Origin: JAAYDI01 sp052034005
Lineage (GTDB): Bacteria; Planctomycetota; Planctomycetia; Pirellulales; Pirellulaceae
Length of the DNA stretch: 64,000 nucleotides
Assembly: GCA_052034005.1 (NCBI GenBank)
Contig: JBPOJB010000009.1
Coordinates: forward strand, 186,001 to 250,000
Direction of reading: 5' to 3'
How positions within the stretch are numbered: position 1 is the first letter of the stretch; each line of letters begins with the position of its first letter. The notes below the pieces were generated by a model. That model worked only from the letters and a program-made list of their open reading frames with translations, searched no databases and had not been told where the DNA came from. The translations under genes and the position numbers were made by a program. Of this stretch, positions 9,801 through 17,821 are shown in pieces.

Positions 9801-10442
9801 GAGGACCTCGAAACGCGGCATGCGAGCCTGGATCGCCAATTCCAGGATCTGACCCAGGCCAAGGAGTCGCTCGAACGGATCATCCACAAGATCAACGCCG
9901 ATAGCCGCCGGTTGTTCGCCGAGACCCTGGAGGCGATCCGGGTGAACTTCCAGCAGCTCTATCGCAAGGCCTTCGGCGGCGGGAAAGCCGACATCGTGCT
10001 GGAGGAGAACGTCGATATCCTGGATTGTGGCGTCGACATCGTGGCCACGCCGCCGGGCAAGCCGTCCTTCAACAACTCGCTGCTCAGCGGCGGCGAGAAA
10101 TCGCTGACCGCCGTCGCGCTGCTGCTGGCGATCTTCCAGTATCGCCCGAGCCCCTTCTGCGTGCTGGACGAAGTCGACGCGCCGTTCGACGAGGCCAACA
10201 TCGGACGCTTCGTCGAGGTGCTCAAGGAGTTCCTCGGCTGGACCAAGTTCGTGCTCGTGACCCATTCCAAGAAGACCATGACGGCCGCCACCACGCTCTA
10301 CGGCGTGACGATGCAGGAGTCGGGCGTCTCCAAGCAGGTCTCCGTGCGATTCGAAGATGTCAGCGAGGACGGCCGCATCAGCGCGGAGGCGGTGCACCGG
10401 TCCGAGCAGGCGCAGGCGGCCGAAGACGAACAAGCCGCATAA
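6804..10442 (+). CDS. smc: chromosome segregation ATPase SMC
   Basis: A 1212-residue SMC protein: N-terminal head with Walker A GPNGSGKSN (30-38), long coiled coils rich in Gln/Arg/Ala, a hinge around 500-640, and C-terminal head with signature LSGGEKS (1094-1100) and Walker B CVLDEVDAPFDEAN. SMC with ScpA/ScpB condenses and aligns newly replicated origins. The ATG at 6804 (MLKALELVGFKSF) is preferred over an upstream TTG at 6789 because it matches the conserved SMC N-terminus. scpA/scpB are not in the window. Confidence 0.97.
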   Translation: MLKALELVGFKSFADKTRFEFPAGITVIVGPNGSGKSNIVDAIKWVLGEQSAKSLRGKDMSDVIFKGNGQGHRRVINTAEATIIFDNADGRLPIDAPEVHVTRRVYRSGEGEYLINRQACRLKDVRDLFRGTGVGTDAYSLIEQGKVDRLLQASPRDRRAIFEEAAGISRFKAKKVEAQRRLERVEQNLLRLSDIVEEVGNRLRSVRSQAAKAQRYREYSDRLQQLRTQIALTDWRALTARLEAAQQELDRLNDRIARSAAELAADEARLLECETAIVSVSETIREREHRAARNREQILARESTVEHQRQHVEDLDAESARGRSQLALLTGRAEDVACRLAQTRDLLAAAETADAAILKRLAEQDDAVAGMLAQLHVWRGDVERQRAAHLACVKRASQCASELALADTQREAADAARTRCDTRLAQLRADAEQQTLQLDAARQAESVVDAERAALAESLDAAQRELEECQRLLSGRRDELAVRRARLQGVRERATLLDELQRRNEGLTAGVQQVLARAQRDPEGPFQAVAGLVADMMEVPMRWAALVDAALGPVAQHIVLRDDGVLQAMAQGTFRLAGRVGFIALPDVRPGPEGRQLDGREGVLGRLDLLVQPAPEMQPLVRLLLGHVWVVELLEHARRLGAEARGERICWVTLAGEVVQPDGTVVAGPKDTGGLISRRTELRDLRREEAVLAQQVDEGEQEIFRLQENADSQQAALRRLADRHAACSQELADHQVVCRTLGRQLAELHEEIERLSAEREAVHAQWVALAERQASARGQLADAEAQLAQLEAAAQQDESRMAAGEQQLRELQRAATATRVERARSEQRLDGMRRQLGQFEADQRERTRALADAHRQLTDAAARRRAAVQAALEATSELAQLYLDKDALAGDVARHAECHRMLLAQRAQLGDQLKAQQRDLGRLREQLHQGELAAGEIRHDRTTLADRLREDYGIEIAALADDARGEAAEQWEAAEQEIATLKRKISNIGAVNMEALLELEDLETRHASLDRQFQDLTQAKESLERIIHKINADSRRLFAETLEAIRVNFQQLYRKAFGGGKADIVLEENVDILDCGVDIVATPPGKPSFNNSLLSGGEKSLTAVALLLAIFQYRPSPFCVLDEVDAPFDEANIGRFVEVLKEFLGWTKFVLVTHSKKTMTAATTLYGVTMQESGVSKQVSVRFEDVSEDGRISAEAVHRSEQAQAAEDEQAA

Positions 10443-11174
10443 CCGGTACCGTCCGCCGCCGCTGCGCCGCTTCGCGCGGCAGGCGCGGTCCCTGTAGGCC
10501 GTACGCCACCGCCGCTCACGCCATCCTTTGCAACCGGTTTCTTCCGGCGATGCCGTCGCGAATGGCCCAGGCCCGCTAGTTGACGGGTTCGGATTCGATG
10601 CTCTGACCGGCCTCTTCGCTACGATACGTGAAACTTTCTAAAGTAATCCCCGCGCTCGAATCGAAAATATCTTTCGGAGGGAATGTCGCGTCACGCACCA
10701 GGTTGCTGGACCGGGCACGCGGACGCGGGATTCCCTGCAGGGGGGAACCTGCCGAGGGCATGGCTGCATGCTCTCTACGAACTGCGTGGATCGGCCCGTC
10801 CATGACGTTCGTCGCGTATGCTTCCCCCCGAGACGCGTTCATACGCCGAGTTTGCGTGTGAGCGAAACAGAACGGCCCGCCGGGGGAGCCACTGCGATGA
10901 AACTCTCCCATTTCGCGGAAATCCGCCGTTTTCGTTCGCTCCGTTTGCCGATGGATTCACGTAGGGCGCGGATCAGAAGGAACTGAACCCCAGCCACCGA
11001 GAAGCTAATGTCGTAACGCCCCGACCCAGATTGCCCGTGCCTGGCCGACACCCACAGCCGGCGAGAAGGACCGAGACGCCGGTCAGCACCACGGACAAGG
11101 GGCCAGCCGTCGCACCGACCTCGTGTGTGGTGCGACCCAGAACGAGTCAACGTGAGAGTAATGGAGAGCCTGCG
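10443..11174. other. 732 bp non-coding or weakly coding gap between smc and the HTH regulator
   Basis: No convincing gene. The stretch 10610-10690 is noticeably AT-richer than its surroundings (around AAACTTTCTAAAGTAATC). On the minus strand a 111-codon frame (10576-10911) ends with an acidic, protein-like tail using codons atypical for this genome; I do not call it. On the plus strand a 29-codon frame at 10897-10986 (MKLSHFAEIRR...) has a GGGGGAG ribosome-site-like sequence 7 bp upstream and could be a leader peptide or chance. No tRNA, RNase P RNA or tmRNA features are visible. Confidence 0.4.
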
Positions 11175-11747
<573 letters not shown>

Positions 11748-12109
11748 TCGACGCTTCCATACCGGCTGATCGCCGCAATGGCTCATTCCGTCGTAGCCGA
11801 GACCACTACGACGGACTTACATATCTGCGACGGGACGGTCGAACGAATCGACCCGCATGGACTCCGGGGATCCCGGCCCTGGCGTCCTGCCCGTGACGCC
11901 CGGTGACGCGGCCCTCGGCCGCGCAGGGCGGCCCGCTGGGCTGCACGACACCCACCAATCCCCCCACGGTGTCGATTCCGCCCGGCGCCGCGCCGGTTAC
12001 GATGGCCCGCGTTCTGCGGTTACCTTTCCGACGCCGCCGCACCTGGACTCGCGTCGTGGACCTGCTAAACTCGTCTGAGCATTGATGTTGCAGATGGAGG
12101 TGCTCGGGC
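11748..12109. other. 362 bp intergenic region before moaC
   Basis: It begins with a strong inverted repeat (listed separately) and otherwise holds GC-rich sequence with no frame I trust. The last 20 bases carry GGAGG placed 9 bp before the moaC GTG. I looked for a Moco riboswitch because of moaC and could not recognise its conserved segments. Confidence 0.4.
11788..11814 (+). terminator. 9-bp perfect hairpin after the HTH/receiver gene
   Basis: CCGTCGTAG (11788-11796) and CTACGACGG (11806-11814) are perfect inverted repeats around a 9-base loop, 40 bp after the stop. No U-tract follows, so it may be a factor-dependent terminator or an RNA-stabilising hairpin. Confidence 0.45.
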
Positions 12110-12583
12110 GTGAGCCGACTGTCCCATTTCGACGACCAGGGCGCGAGCCGGATGGTGGACGTCAGCGGCAAGGCCGCGACGCTGCGGCAGGCCCGCGCTT
12201 CGGGATGCATCCGCATGGACCCGGCCACGCTGCGACAGATACAGGATCGCCGGCTGGCCAAAGGGGACGTGCTGGAAGTGGCGCGGCTGGCCGGGATCAT
12301 GGCCGCCAAGCGGACCGGGGAGCTGATCCCTCTGTGCCACGCCATCCCTCTGGAGTCCGTGACCGTGGACTTCGCGTTCCCCGACCCGAGCAGCGTGGCG
12401 GTTGAGTCGCATGTGCAGGTGGTGGGCCGGACGGGCGTCGAAATGGAGGCGCTCACCGCGGTCAGCGTGGCCTTGCTGACGGTCTACGACATGTGCAAAG
12501 CCCTGGATCGCGGCATGGTGCTCGACGCCATCCGCTTGGAGGAGAAGGCAGGTGGACGGAGCGGATATTATCGACGCCAATAG
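12110..12583 (+). CDS. moaC: cyclic pyranopterin monophosphate synthase MoaC
   Basis: The 157-residue protein matches MoaC along its whole length: MVDVSGKAATLRQARASG, the active-site stretch KRTGELIPLCHAIPLE, and GVEMEALTAVSVALLTVYDM. MoaC converts the MoaA product into cyclic pyranopterin monophosphate, the first stable intermediate of molybdenum cofactor synthesis. Translation starts at GTG 12110, with GGAGG nine bases upstream. moaA and other moa genes are not in the window, so this is an isolated moa gene followed by a prenyl synthase. Confidence 0.95.
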   Translation: MSRLSHFDDQGASRMVDVSGKAATLRQARASGCIRMDPATLRQIQDRRLAKGDVLEVARLAGIMAAKRTGELIPLCHAIPLESVTVDFAFPDPSSVAVESHVQVVGRTGVEMEALTAVSVALLTVYDMCKALDRGMVLDAIRLEEKAGGRSGYYRRQ

Positions 12584-12633
12584 CCGACCGGCACCCGCGG
12601 GGCCGGCCGAGGACTCGTGATGGGGGCCGGTTG

Positions 12634-13638
12634 GTGAGTCGTACTGCGGAAGAGCACGATTCCGAGATGACGCCGTTGGCCGCACTCTACGCGCCGGTCG
12701 CCGAACCGCTGCGACATATGGAGCAGATCCTGCGCCGCGAGATGCGCAGTCGCTATCCGTATGTGGATGAGCTGGTCCGCTACGGGTGCCTGCTGGGCGG
12801 CAAGCGACTCCGGCCGGCCCTGCTGCTGCTGGCCGCCCAGGCGTGCGGCGGAGTGAACGACCAGCACCTCACGCTGGCAGCGGTCGTCGAAATGGTCCAC
12901 ACGGCCACCCTGATCCACGACGATGTGTTGGATGAAGCCCGCGTGCGTCGGCACCTGGCGACGATCAACGCGCGGTGGGACAACGAGGCCAGCGTGCTGC
13001 TGGGCGACTTCCTGTTCAGCCGCGCCTTCTACTTGACCAGCAGGCTCGAGTCGACGTTGGCGTGCCAGATCCTGGGGCAGGCGACCAGCGTGGTGTGCGA
13101 GGGAGAGATCCGGCAGAAGGGCAGTCAGGCGGATTTCTCGCTCGACGAGGCCAGCTATCTGGAGATCTTGGATGCCAAGACCGCAGCCCTCTGCGCCTGC
13201 TGCTGCCAACTCGGCGCCCATTTCGCCGGGGCCAGCGAGACGCTCACTCGGCATCTCACCCAGTACGGCCGCAAGCTGGGTGTCGCGTTCCAGATCGCCG
13301 ACGACCTGCTGGATGTCGTGGGGGATGAGTCCACGGTCGGCAAATCGCTCGGAAGCGATCTGGCCAAACAGAAACCGACATTGCCGTTGATCCGGGCACT
13401 CCAAACGGCCACGCCCGCCGAGCGCACGGCGATCCTGGCCGCGCTGCACGACGACCCGCCCGAGTCGGTCGACGCGGTGCGCGCCGTCCTGCGACGGATG
13501 GATGTGATCCGCTACGCACGCGAGACGGCCGAGTCGTTTGCACGGCAAGCCTGCGAAGAGTTGAGGCCGCTGCCCGTCAGCCCGGCCAAGGAGTCGCTCC
13601 AGAGCATGGCCTCGTTCGCGGTCCGCCGCGCATTCTGA
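12634..13638 (+). CDS. long-chain trans-polyprenyl diphosphate synthase
   Basis: A 334-residue all-alpha prenyl synthase with LLGGKRLRPAL (53-63), the first Asp-rich motif HDDVLDEARVRR (Asp96-Asp100) and the second DDLLD (223-227). It condenses isopentenyl diphosphate onto an allylic primer to give long-chain polyprenyl diphosphates, most likely the quinone side chain (IspB/HepT type). Chain length cannot be fixed from sequence. Start is GTG 12634 after GGGGGCC; ATG 12667 is an alternative giving 323 residues. It follows moaC by 50 bp and meets a convergent gene. Confidence 0.92.
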   Translation: MSRTAEEHDSEMTPLAALYAPVAEPLRHMEQILRREMRSRYPYVDELVRYGCLLGGKRLRPALLLLAAQACGGVNDQHLTLAAVVEMVHTATLIHDDVLDEARVRRHLATINARWDNEASVLLGDFLFSRAFYLTSRLESTLACQILGQATSVVCEGEIRQKGSQADFSLDEASYLEILDAKTAALCACCCQLGAHFAGASETLTRHLTQYGRKLGVAFQIADDLLDVVGDESTVGKSLGSDLAKQKPTLPLIRALQTATPAERTAILAALHDDPPESVDAVRAVLRRMDVIRYARETAESFARQACEELRPLPVSPAKESLQSMASFAVRRAF

Positions 13639-13648
13639 CGGCCGACCG

Positions 13649-13669
13649 CACGGCGCCGCCGACGCCGTG
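13649..13669. terminator. hairpin between convergent genes
   Basis: CACGGCG (13649-13655) pairs perfectly with CGCCGTG (13663-13669) over a 7-base loop in the gap between the prenyl synthase and the PH-domain gene. There is no U-run, so it is a candidate bidirectional terminator by position only. Confidence 0.4.
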
Positions 13670-13704
13670 GAACCCGCGACCCAGCCCCGGCATGCGCTCC
13701 GCGC

Positions 13705-14421
13705 TCAGATGACCTCAATGAACAGCCCGCGGCGACGACGCTCCGCCCGACGCGCTTCGTCAATCAGACGCGCGACCTCGGCGACCCGATCGATCCCGTC
13801 CAGGAACAACTCCGGGTGTGCAACGTCGCTGGACATGATCTTGATCGTCCCGACGCCCACCAGACGTTCGAACGGCCCCTGCGAGAAGGCCACGTCATCC
13901 AGGTCGATCACCTCGATGCAGTCGCTCACCCGGCGGATCAGCCCCGCCTGGCGGATGAACCGCCGCGATGTGAGCCGGTAGTGCACGCTCAATTTGCCAT
14001 ACATCACGTACAAGGCCGTGCCGCCCAGAGCGATGACCGCTGCGAGCAGGCCCAGAAACAGGCCTTCGTCCAGGCCGACCTGCAGGCCGAGCACCAGCGC
14101 CCCGATGGTGATCAGCGCCGCTGTGAGCCACAGGCCCGGCGCCGCTTTCGCGCTGAAACTGCCCTCCCACAGCACCTGCTCCTCGCCCGCGTCCGGCCCG
14201 GCAGCCTGCTGGGCGACGGCGGCCTCAGGATCCGCGACGGACGACGGCACCGACGGCGACGATGACGGCGACGGAAAAACACCCGGTGCGGCGCCCGGGG
14301 CCGTCGGGGCCACGCCGCCCGCCTCCGTGGACGCCGAGTCACCCAGCGCGCGCCCACAGCGGTGGCAGTAGACCGCTCCGGCCACCGCTGGGACACCACA
14401 GGCAGGGCAGGTCGTGGTCAT
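13705..14421 (-). CDS. zinc-ribbon membrane protein with bacterial PH domain
   Basis: The 238-residue protein starts with a zinc ribbon (Cys5, Cys8, Cys19, Cys22), followed by a Pro/Ser/Ala-rich linker. Two hydrophobic segments (about 97-140, LWLTAALITIGALVLGLQVG and a second one) lead into a YdbS-type bacterial PH domain: YRLTSRRFIRQAGLI, then IEVIDLDDV, and GTIKIMSSD. These domains sit at the inner membrane; function is unknown. It is divergent from nrdR with a 248 bp spacer containing no clear operator. Confidence 0.85.
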   Translation of the reverse strand: MTTTCPACGVPAVAGAVYCHRCGRALGDSASTEAGGVAPTAPGAAPGVFPSPSSSPSVPSSVADPEAAVAQQAAGPDAGEEQVLWEGSFSAKAAPGLWLTAALITIGALVLGLQVGLDEGLFLGLLAAVIALGGTALYVMYGKLSVHYRLTSRRFIRQAGLIRRVSDCIEVIDLDDVAFSQGPFERLVGVGTIKIMSSDVAHPELFLDGIDRVAEVARLIDEARRAERRRRGLFIEVI

Positions 14422-14669
14422 GGCTTGGGACTCTACGCAGGTGGAGGCGTGCTAGCACGGCCCCATTATAGCGGCTTTCGGTCCGCCAGAGAAAAAAAAT
14501 ATTCCCCGAGAAAAGGCTGACGGCAGGCGCCCTGGCGGGCGCGTGGCGGACGGCTTGCCGCGCCGCGGTCGGGGTGATCGGTGCGGTGCACGCTCAGCGC
14601 ACATCGGGTATAGTGATGGGGCTTGCTCTGCCCGAACTCCAACCCGTTCCTCTCAGGACTATCCTTCGC

Positions 14670-15152
14670 ATGCGCTGCCCGTTCTGTCGAGTCGACAACG
14701 ATCGAGTCATGGACTCGCGAATGGCCGACGACGGTTTTTCCATTCGTCGCCGGCGGTACTGTCTGAACTGCAACCGGCGCTATTCCACGCAGGAGCGTCC
14801 GGAGGAAATGGCCATCAAGGTGGTGAAGAAAGACGGCTGTCGCGAGCCGTTCCGCCGCGACAAGATCCGCCAGGGGTTGGCCCGCGCGTGCTGGAAACGG
14901 CCGATCAGCGACGAACAGATTGACGGGTTGGTGTCGGAGATCGAGAGCGCGGTGTTCGAGGAGTACGATTCGGAGATCGAATCCCGGGTGCTGGGCGAAC
15001 TGGTGATGGAGCATCTCAAGAGCTTCGATCAGGTCGCCTACGTGCGGTTTGCCAGCGTGTACCGGGAGTTCAAGGATGTGAACGATTTCGTCCAGGAGCT
15101 GCAGCCCATCCTGCAGGACCGGGAATCACGCCCGCGCGACCAGGATCGGTGA
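14670..15152 (+). CDS. nrdR: transcriptional repressor NrdR
   Basis: The 160-residue protein has the NrdR architecture: zinc ribbon with Cys3, Cys6, Cys31 and Cys34, then an ATP-cone (about 49-139; KVVKKDGCREPFRRDKI). NrdR represses ribonucleotide reductase operons when its ATP cone senses dATP/ATP. The start at ATG 14670 gives the invariant MRCPFC. A TATAGT at 14609-14614 could be a -10 element but lacks a -35. No nrd genes are in the window. Confidence 0.96.
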   Translation: MRCPFCRVDNDRVMDSRMADDGFSIRRRRYCLNCNRRYSTQERPEEMAIKVVKKDGCREPFRRDKIRQGLARACWKRPISDEQIDGLVSEIESAVFEEYDSEIESRVLGELVMEHLKSFDQVAYVRFASVYREFKDVNDFVQELQPILQDRESRPRDQDR

Positions 15153-15180
15153 GCGTCTCCGGGGATATCCGCAGGGGCTG

Positions 15181-15200
15181 GAACCGTCACCAGCCGGTTC
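15181..15200. terminator. weak hairpin between nrdR and rpoN (convergent)
   Basis: GAACCG (15181-15186) pairs with CGGTTC (15195-15200) across an 8-base loop in the 89 bp convergent gap. No U-tract. Confidence 0.25.
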
Positions 15201-15241
15201 ACCGCCGACTCTCCAGCGGCCCCGGCGCCCCGGACGGTTGC

Positions 15242-16747
15242 TCAATCAGTCGCCTGGCGCTGGGACCAGTCCTTGCGCTGTCGCGAGCTGGGGATGTCCA
15301 TCTTCTGCCGGTACTTGGTGACCGTGCGGCGTGCGACTTTCATCCCCTGTTTTTCGAGCGCTTTCACGAGGTCGTCATCGCTGTGCGGGTTGGCTTTGTC
15401 TTCGTTGTCGATCAGTTCCTGCAGCTTGATGCGGATGGTATCCCAGGCCACATCGTCGCCGTCGTCGCTGCGCGTACCGCCGACGAAGAACCGCTTGAGC
15501 GGGAACATGCCGCGCGGCGTCTGGATCCACTTGTCGTCCACGGCGCGACTGACCGTGGTCACGTGCACGCCGACCGTATCGGCAATCTGCTGCATCTTGA
15601 GCGGCACGATCGCTTCGGGGCCGTCGTCGAGGAACCGTTTCTGATGGTCCACGATCGCCTGGGCGACGCGAGTCAGCGTGTTGCGGCGCTGCTCGATCGA
15701 ATCGATCAGCCACTGGGCGGCGTTGATCTTCCGCTTGATGAACTCCCGCTCCTCCGGCGTCGCCTTGCCGGTTGCCAGCCGCTGCCGATAGTACTCGCTG
15801 ATGTAGAGCCGCGGGGTACGCGCGTCCTCCAGCACGACGCGATAGGTCCCGTCGTCGGTCAGCTCGACGAACACATCCGGCGTCACCGTGGGGGCAAACT
15901 CGTCGGCAAACTGCGCGCCCGGTTTCGGGTTGAGTTTGCGCAGCTGCTCCCACGCTTTCTGGATCTGGGGGATCGTATAACCGGTCTTGCGCTGGATCAG
16001 CGGCAGTCGGTTGTCGCGCAGGTCCTCGAGGTGGTTGCTGATGAGCGTCTTGAGTTCCTCGTAATACGGCATGTCCGGCGTCAGTTGGGCGAGCAGGCAC
16101 TCGCGCAGGTCCCGCGCGGCCACGCCGGGCGGGTCCAGCCGCTGCACGATCTCCAGCGCCTGCTGGGCCAGGGCCAGCTGGTCGGGGCCCGCGTCGGGCG
16201 GCAGCAGGTCCTCCAGGCTCGATTTGAGATACCCGCCGGTGCCGGCGTCCAGCGCCGAGATGATCCGCTCGGCCATCGCCGCCAGCGCCGGATCGATCTC
16301 CAACTCCCCGATCTGGTGCATCAGGTAGTCGTTGAGCGATTCCGGCCGCGCCATGATGTTGGCCATCGCGTCATGCTTCCGGTCCGCCTCCTCTTCCATG
16401 CGGGTCACCGAGCGGCGCGGCCCGTCGTCGAAGGTGCCCGGCGCCTCCCGGTCCATGTTGATCAGACGCTCAAAGTCGTCGGCATTGTCCTTCGAGCTGT
16501 CCACGACCAACTCGCGCTCGGAATCCGCCGGCGCATCCGGATTATCCCGCTCCGTCGGCTCATCGGGCAGCGCCGGGTCCACCTCTTGGATCTCCAGCAC
16601 CGGATTCTCGTTCATCTCCTGCTCGATCCGGTCCTGCAACGCCATGACCGGCAGCTGCAGAATCTCCATCGACTGGATCATCCGCGGCGCCAGCTTCTGG
16701 ATCTGGGTCTGGACTTGTCGTGCCTCAAGGCCTAACGAGAGTCTCAT
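15242..16747 (-). CDS. rpoN: RNA polymerase sigma-54 factor
   Basis: The 501-residue protein has all three RpoN regions: the Gln/Leu-rich activator-interacting N-terminus (MRLSLGLEARQVQTQIQKLAPRM), an acidic variable linker (about 55-110), the core-binding domain, the HTH, and near the C-terminus the RpoN box ARRTVTKYR. It recognises -24/-12 promoters and needs AAA+ activators. The linker is longer and more acidic than in E. coli. It is followed convergently by nrdR; its start lies 103 bp after recR. Confidence 0.96.
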   Translation of the reverse strand: MRLSLGLEARQVQTQIQKLAPRMIQSMEILQLPVMALQDRIEQEMNENPVLEIQEVDPALPDEPTERDNPDAPADSERELVVDSSKDNADDFERLINMDREAPGTFDDGPRRSVTRMEEEADRKHDAMANIMARPESLNDYLMHQIGELEIDPALAAMAERIISALDAGTGGYLKSSLEDLLPPDAGPDQLALAQQALEIVQRLDPPGVAARDLRECLLAQLTPDMPYYEELKTLISNHLEDLRDNRLPLIQRKTGYTIPQIQKAWEQLRKLNPKPGAQFADEFAPTVTPDVFVELTDDGTYRVVLEDARTPRLYISEYYRQRLATGKATPEEREFIKRKINAAQWLIDSIEQRRNTLTRVAQAIVDHQKRFLDDGPEAIVPLKMQQIADTVGVHVTTVSRAVDDKWIQTPRGMFPLKRFFVGGTRSDDGDDVAWDTIRIKLQELIDNEDKANPHSDDDLVKALEKQGMKVARRTVTKYRQKMDIPSSRQRKDWSQRQATD

Positions 16748-16849
16748 GGCGACGTGAGCTTTCCATCATCCCCGCGACCGACCGCGCCACGCGGCGCGGC
16801 ATCCTCATGGAACCTACCCAAATGTACCCCTCCTGCGCGCCGGCGAACC

Positions 16850-17449
16850 TCAAAATTTCTGCCGGCCCGCCAACGCGTCGGCCAGGATCTCCTTGTTCGT
16901 GAACTCCAAGATGCTCCCGGTGGTAATCCCGCGTGCCAACCGCGTGATCTGGACGGGCATTTCGGCCAGCAGGTTGGAGATGTGCAAGGCCGTCCCGTCA
17001 CCCTCGACCGTGGGATTGGTGGCCATGATCACCTCGCGAAACTGCCCCGTACGCACACGCTCCACCAAGGCTTCGAGCGTCAGCTGGTCGGGCCCCACGC
17101 CATCCAACGGCGCGATGCGGCCCAACAGCACGTGATACAACCCGCGATAGACGCCGGCCGCCTCGAGCGACATCAGGTCCCGCGGTTGCTCAACCACGCA
17201 CAACAGCGTCTGGTCTCGCTGGGGGTCCCGACAGATCCCGCATACCTCCTGCTCCGCCAGGTTGTAACAGATCCGGCAGTAGCGGACGTTCTCCCGCACC
17301 TGGCGAATGGCTTCGGCCAGCGCCAGCGCCTCCGCCGCGTTGACACGCAGCAAATGGTACGTCAACCGCTCCGCCGACTTCCGGCCAATACCCGGGAGCT
17401 TCGCCAGTTGCTCAATCAAATTCGCAACTGACTCCGTTAGTTGCGTCAT
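16850..17449 (-). CDS. recR: recombination mediator RecR
   Basis: The 199-residue protein has the helix-hairpin-helix start LAKLPGIGRKSAERLTYHLL, a zinc finger with Cys58, Cys61, Cys70 and Cys73, and a Toprim domain (CVVEQPRDLMSLEAAGVYRG). RecR with RecO/RecF loads RecA at gaps. It is the third gene of the conserved dnaX-ybaB-recR operon, 14 bp after ybaB. Confidence 0.97.
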   Translation of the reverse strand: MTQLTESVANLIEQLAKLPGIGRKSAERLTYHLLRVNAAEALALAEAIRQVRENVRYCRICYNLAEQEVCGICRDPQRDQTLLCVVEQPRDLMSLEAAGVYRGLYHVLLGRIAPLDGVGPDQLTLEALVERVRTGQFREVIMATNPTVEGDGTALHISNLLAEMPVQITRLARGITTGSILEFTNKEILADALAGRQKF

Positions 17450-17463
17450 GGCTACCCAGGTCC

Positions 17464-17820
17464 TTATCCACCGCCGCCCGAGAGCTGAGCCAATGCTTCA
17501 TTGAGACCCGGCAGATTCAACCCGTCGGTCATCGATTGAAGCGCCTCACGATGCAATTGCTTCGCCTTGGCCTGGGCCTGGTTGATCGCCGCCGGCAACA
17601 AGGATTCGAGCATCTCCCGGTCGTTCGTCGCGAACAGGGCGGGATCGACGGTCGCCCGCAATACCTCGCCCAAACCGTTCACCTCGATTTCCACCATGCC
17701 GCCGCCCGCCGCGCCTACCGCGCGCTCCGCCTGCAGACGCCCTTGGATCTCCTGCATCTTGCTGCCCATCTGCTGGGCAGCTTTCATCGCGGCCGCCAGG
17801 TTGCCGAGCCCTTTGAACAT
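17464..17820 (-). CDS. ybaB: YbaB/EbfC nucleoid-associated protein
   Basis: A 118-residue member of the YbaB/EbfC family: MFKGLGNLAAAMKAAQQM with the Met/Gln-rich helix, a central beta region (VEIEVNGLGEVLRATVDPAL), and a C-terminal helix ending in a Gly-rich tail. The dimer binds DNA. One base separates it from dnaX; it has its textbook position between dnaX and recR. Confidence 0.94.
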   Translation of the reverse strand: MFKGLGNLAAAMKAAQQMGSKMQEIQGRLQAERAVGAAGGGMVEIEVNGLGEVLRATVDPALFATNDREMLESLLPAAINQAQAKAKQLHREALQSMTDGLNLPGLNEALAQLSGGGG

Positions 17821-17821
17821 G

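Noticed and set aside
10576..10911. 111-codon minus-strand frame after smc
   Set aside because: Plausible C-terminal sequence but atypical codon use, no ribosome site and no family; too weak to annotate as a gene.
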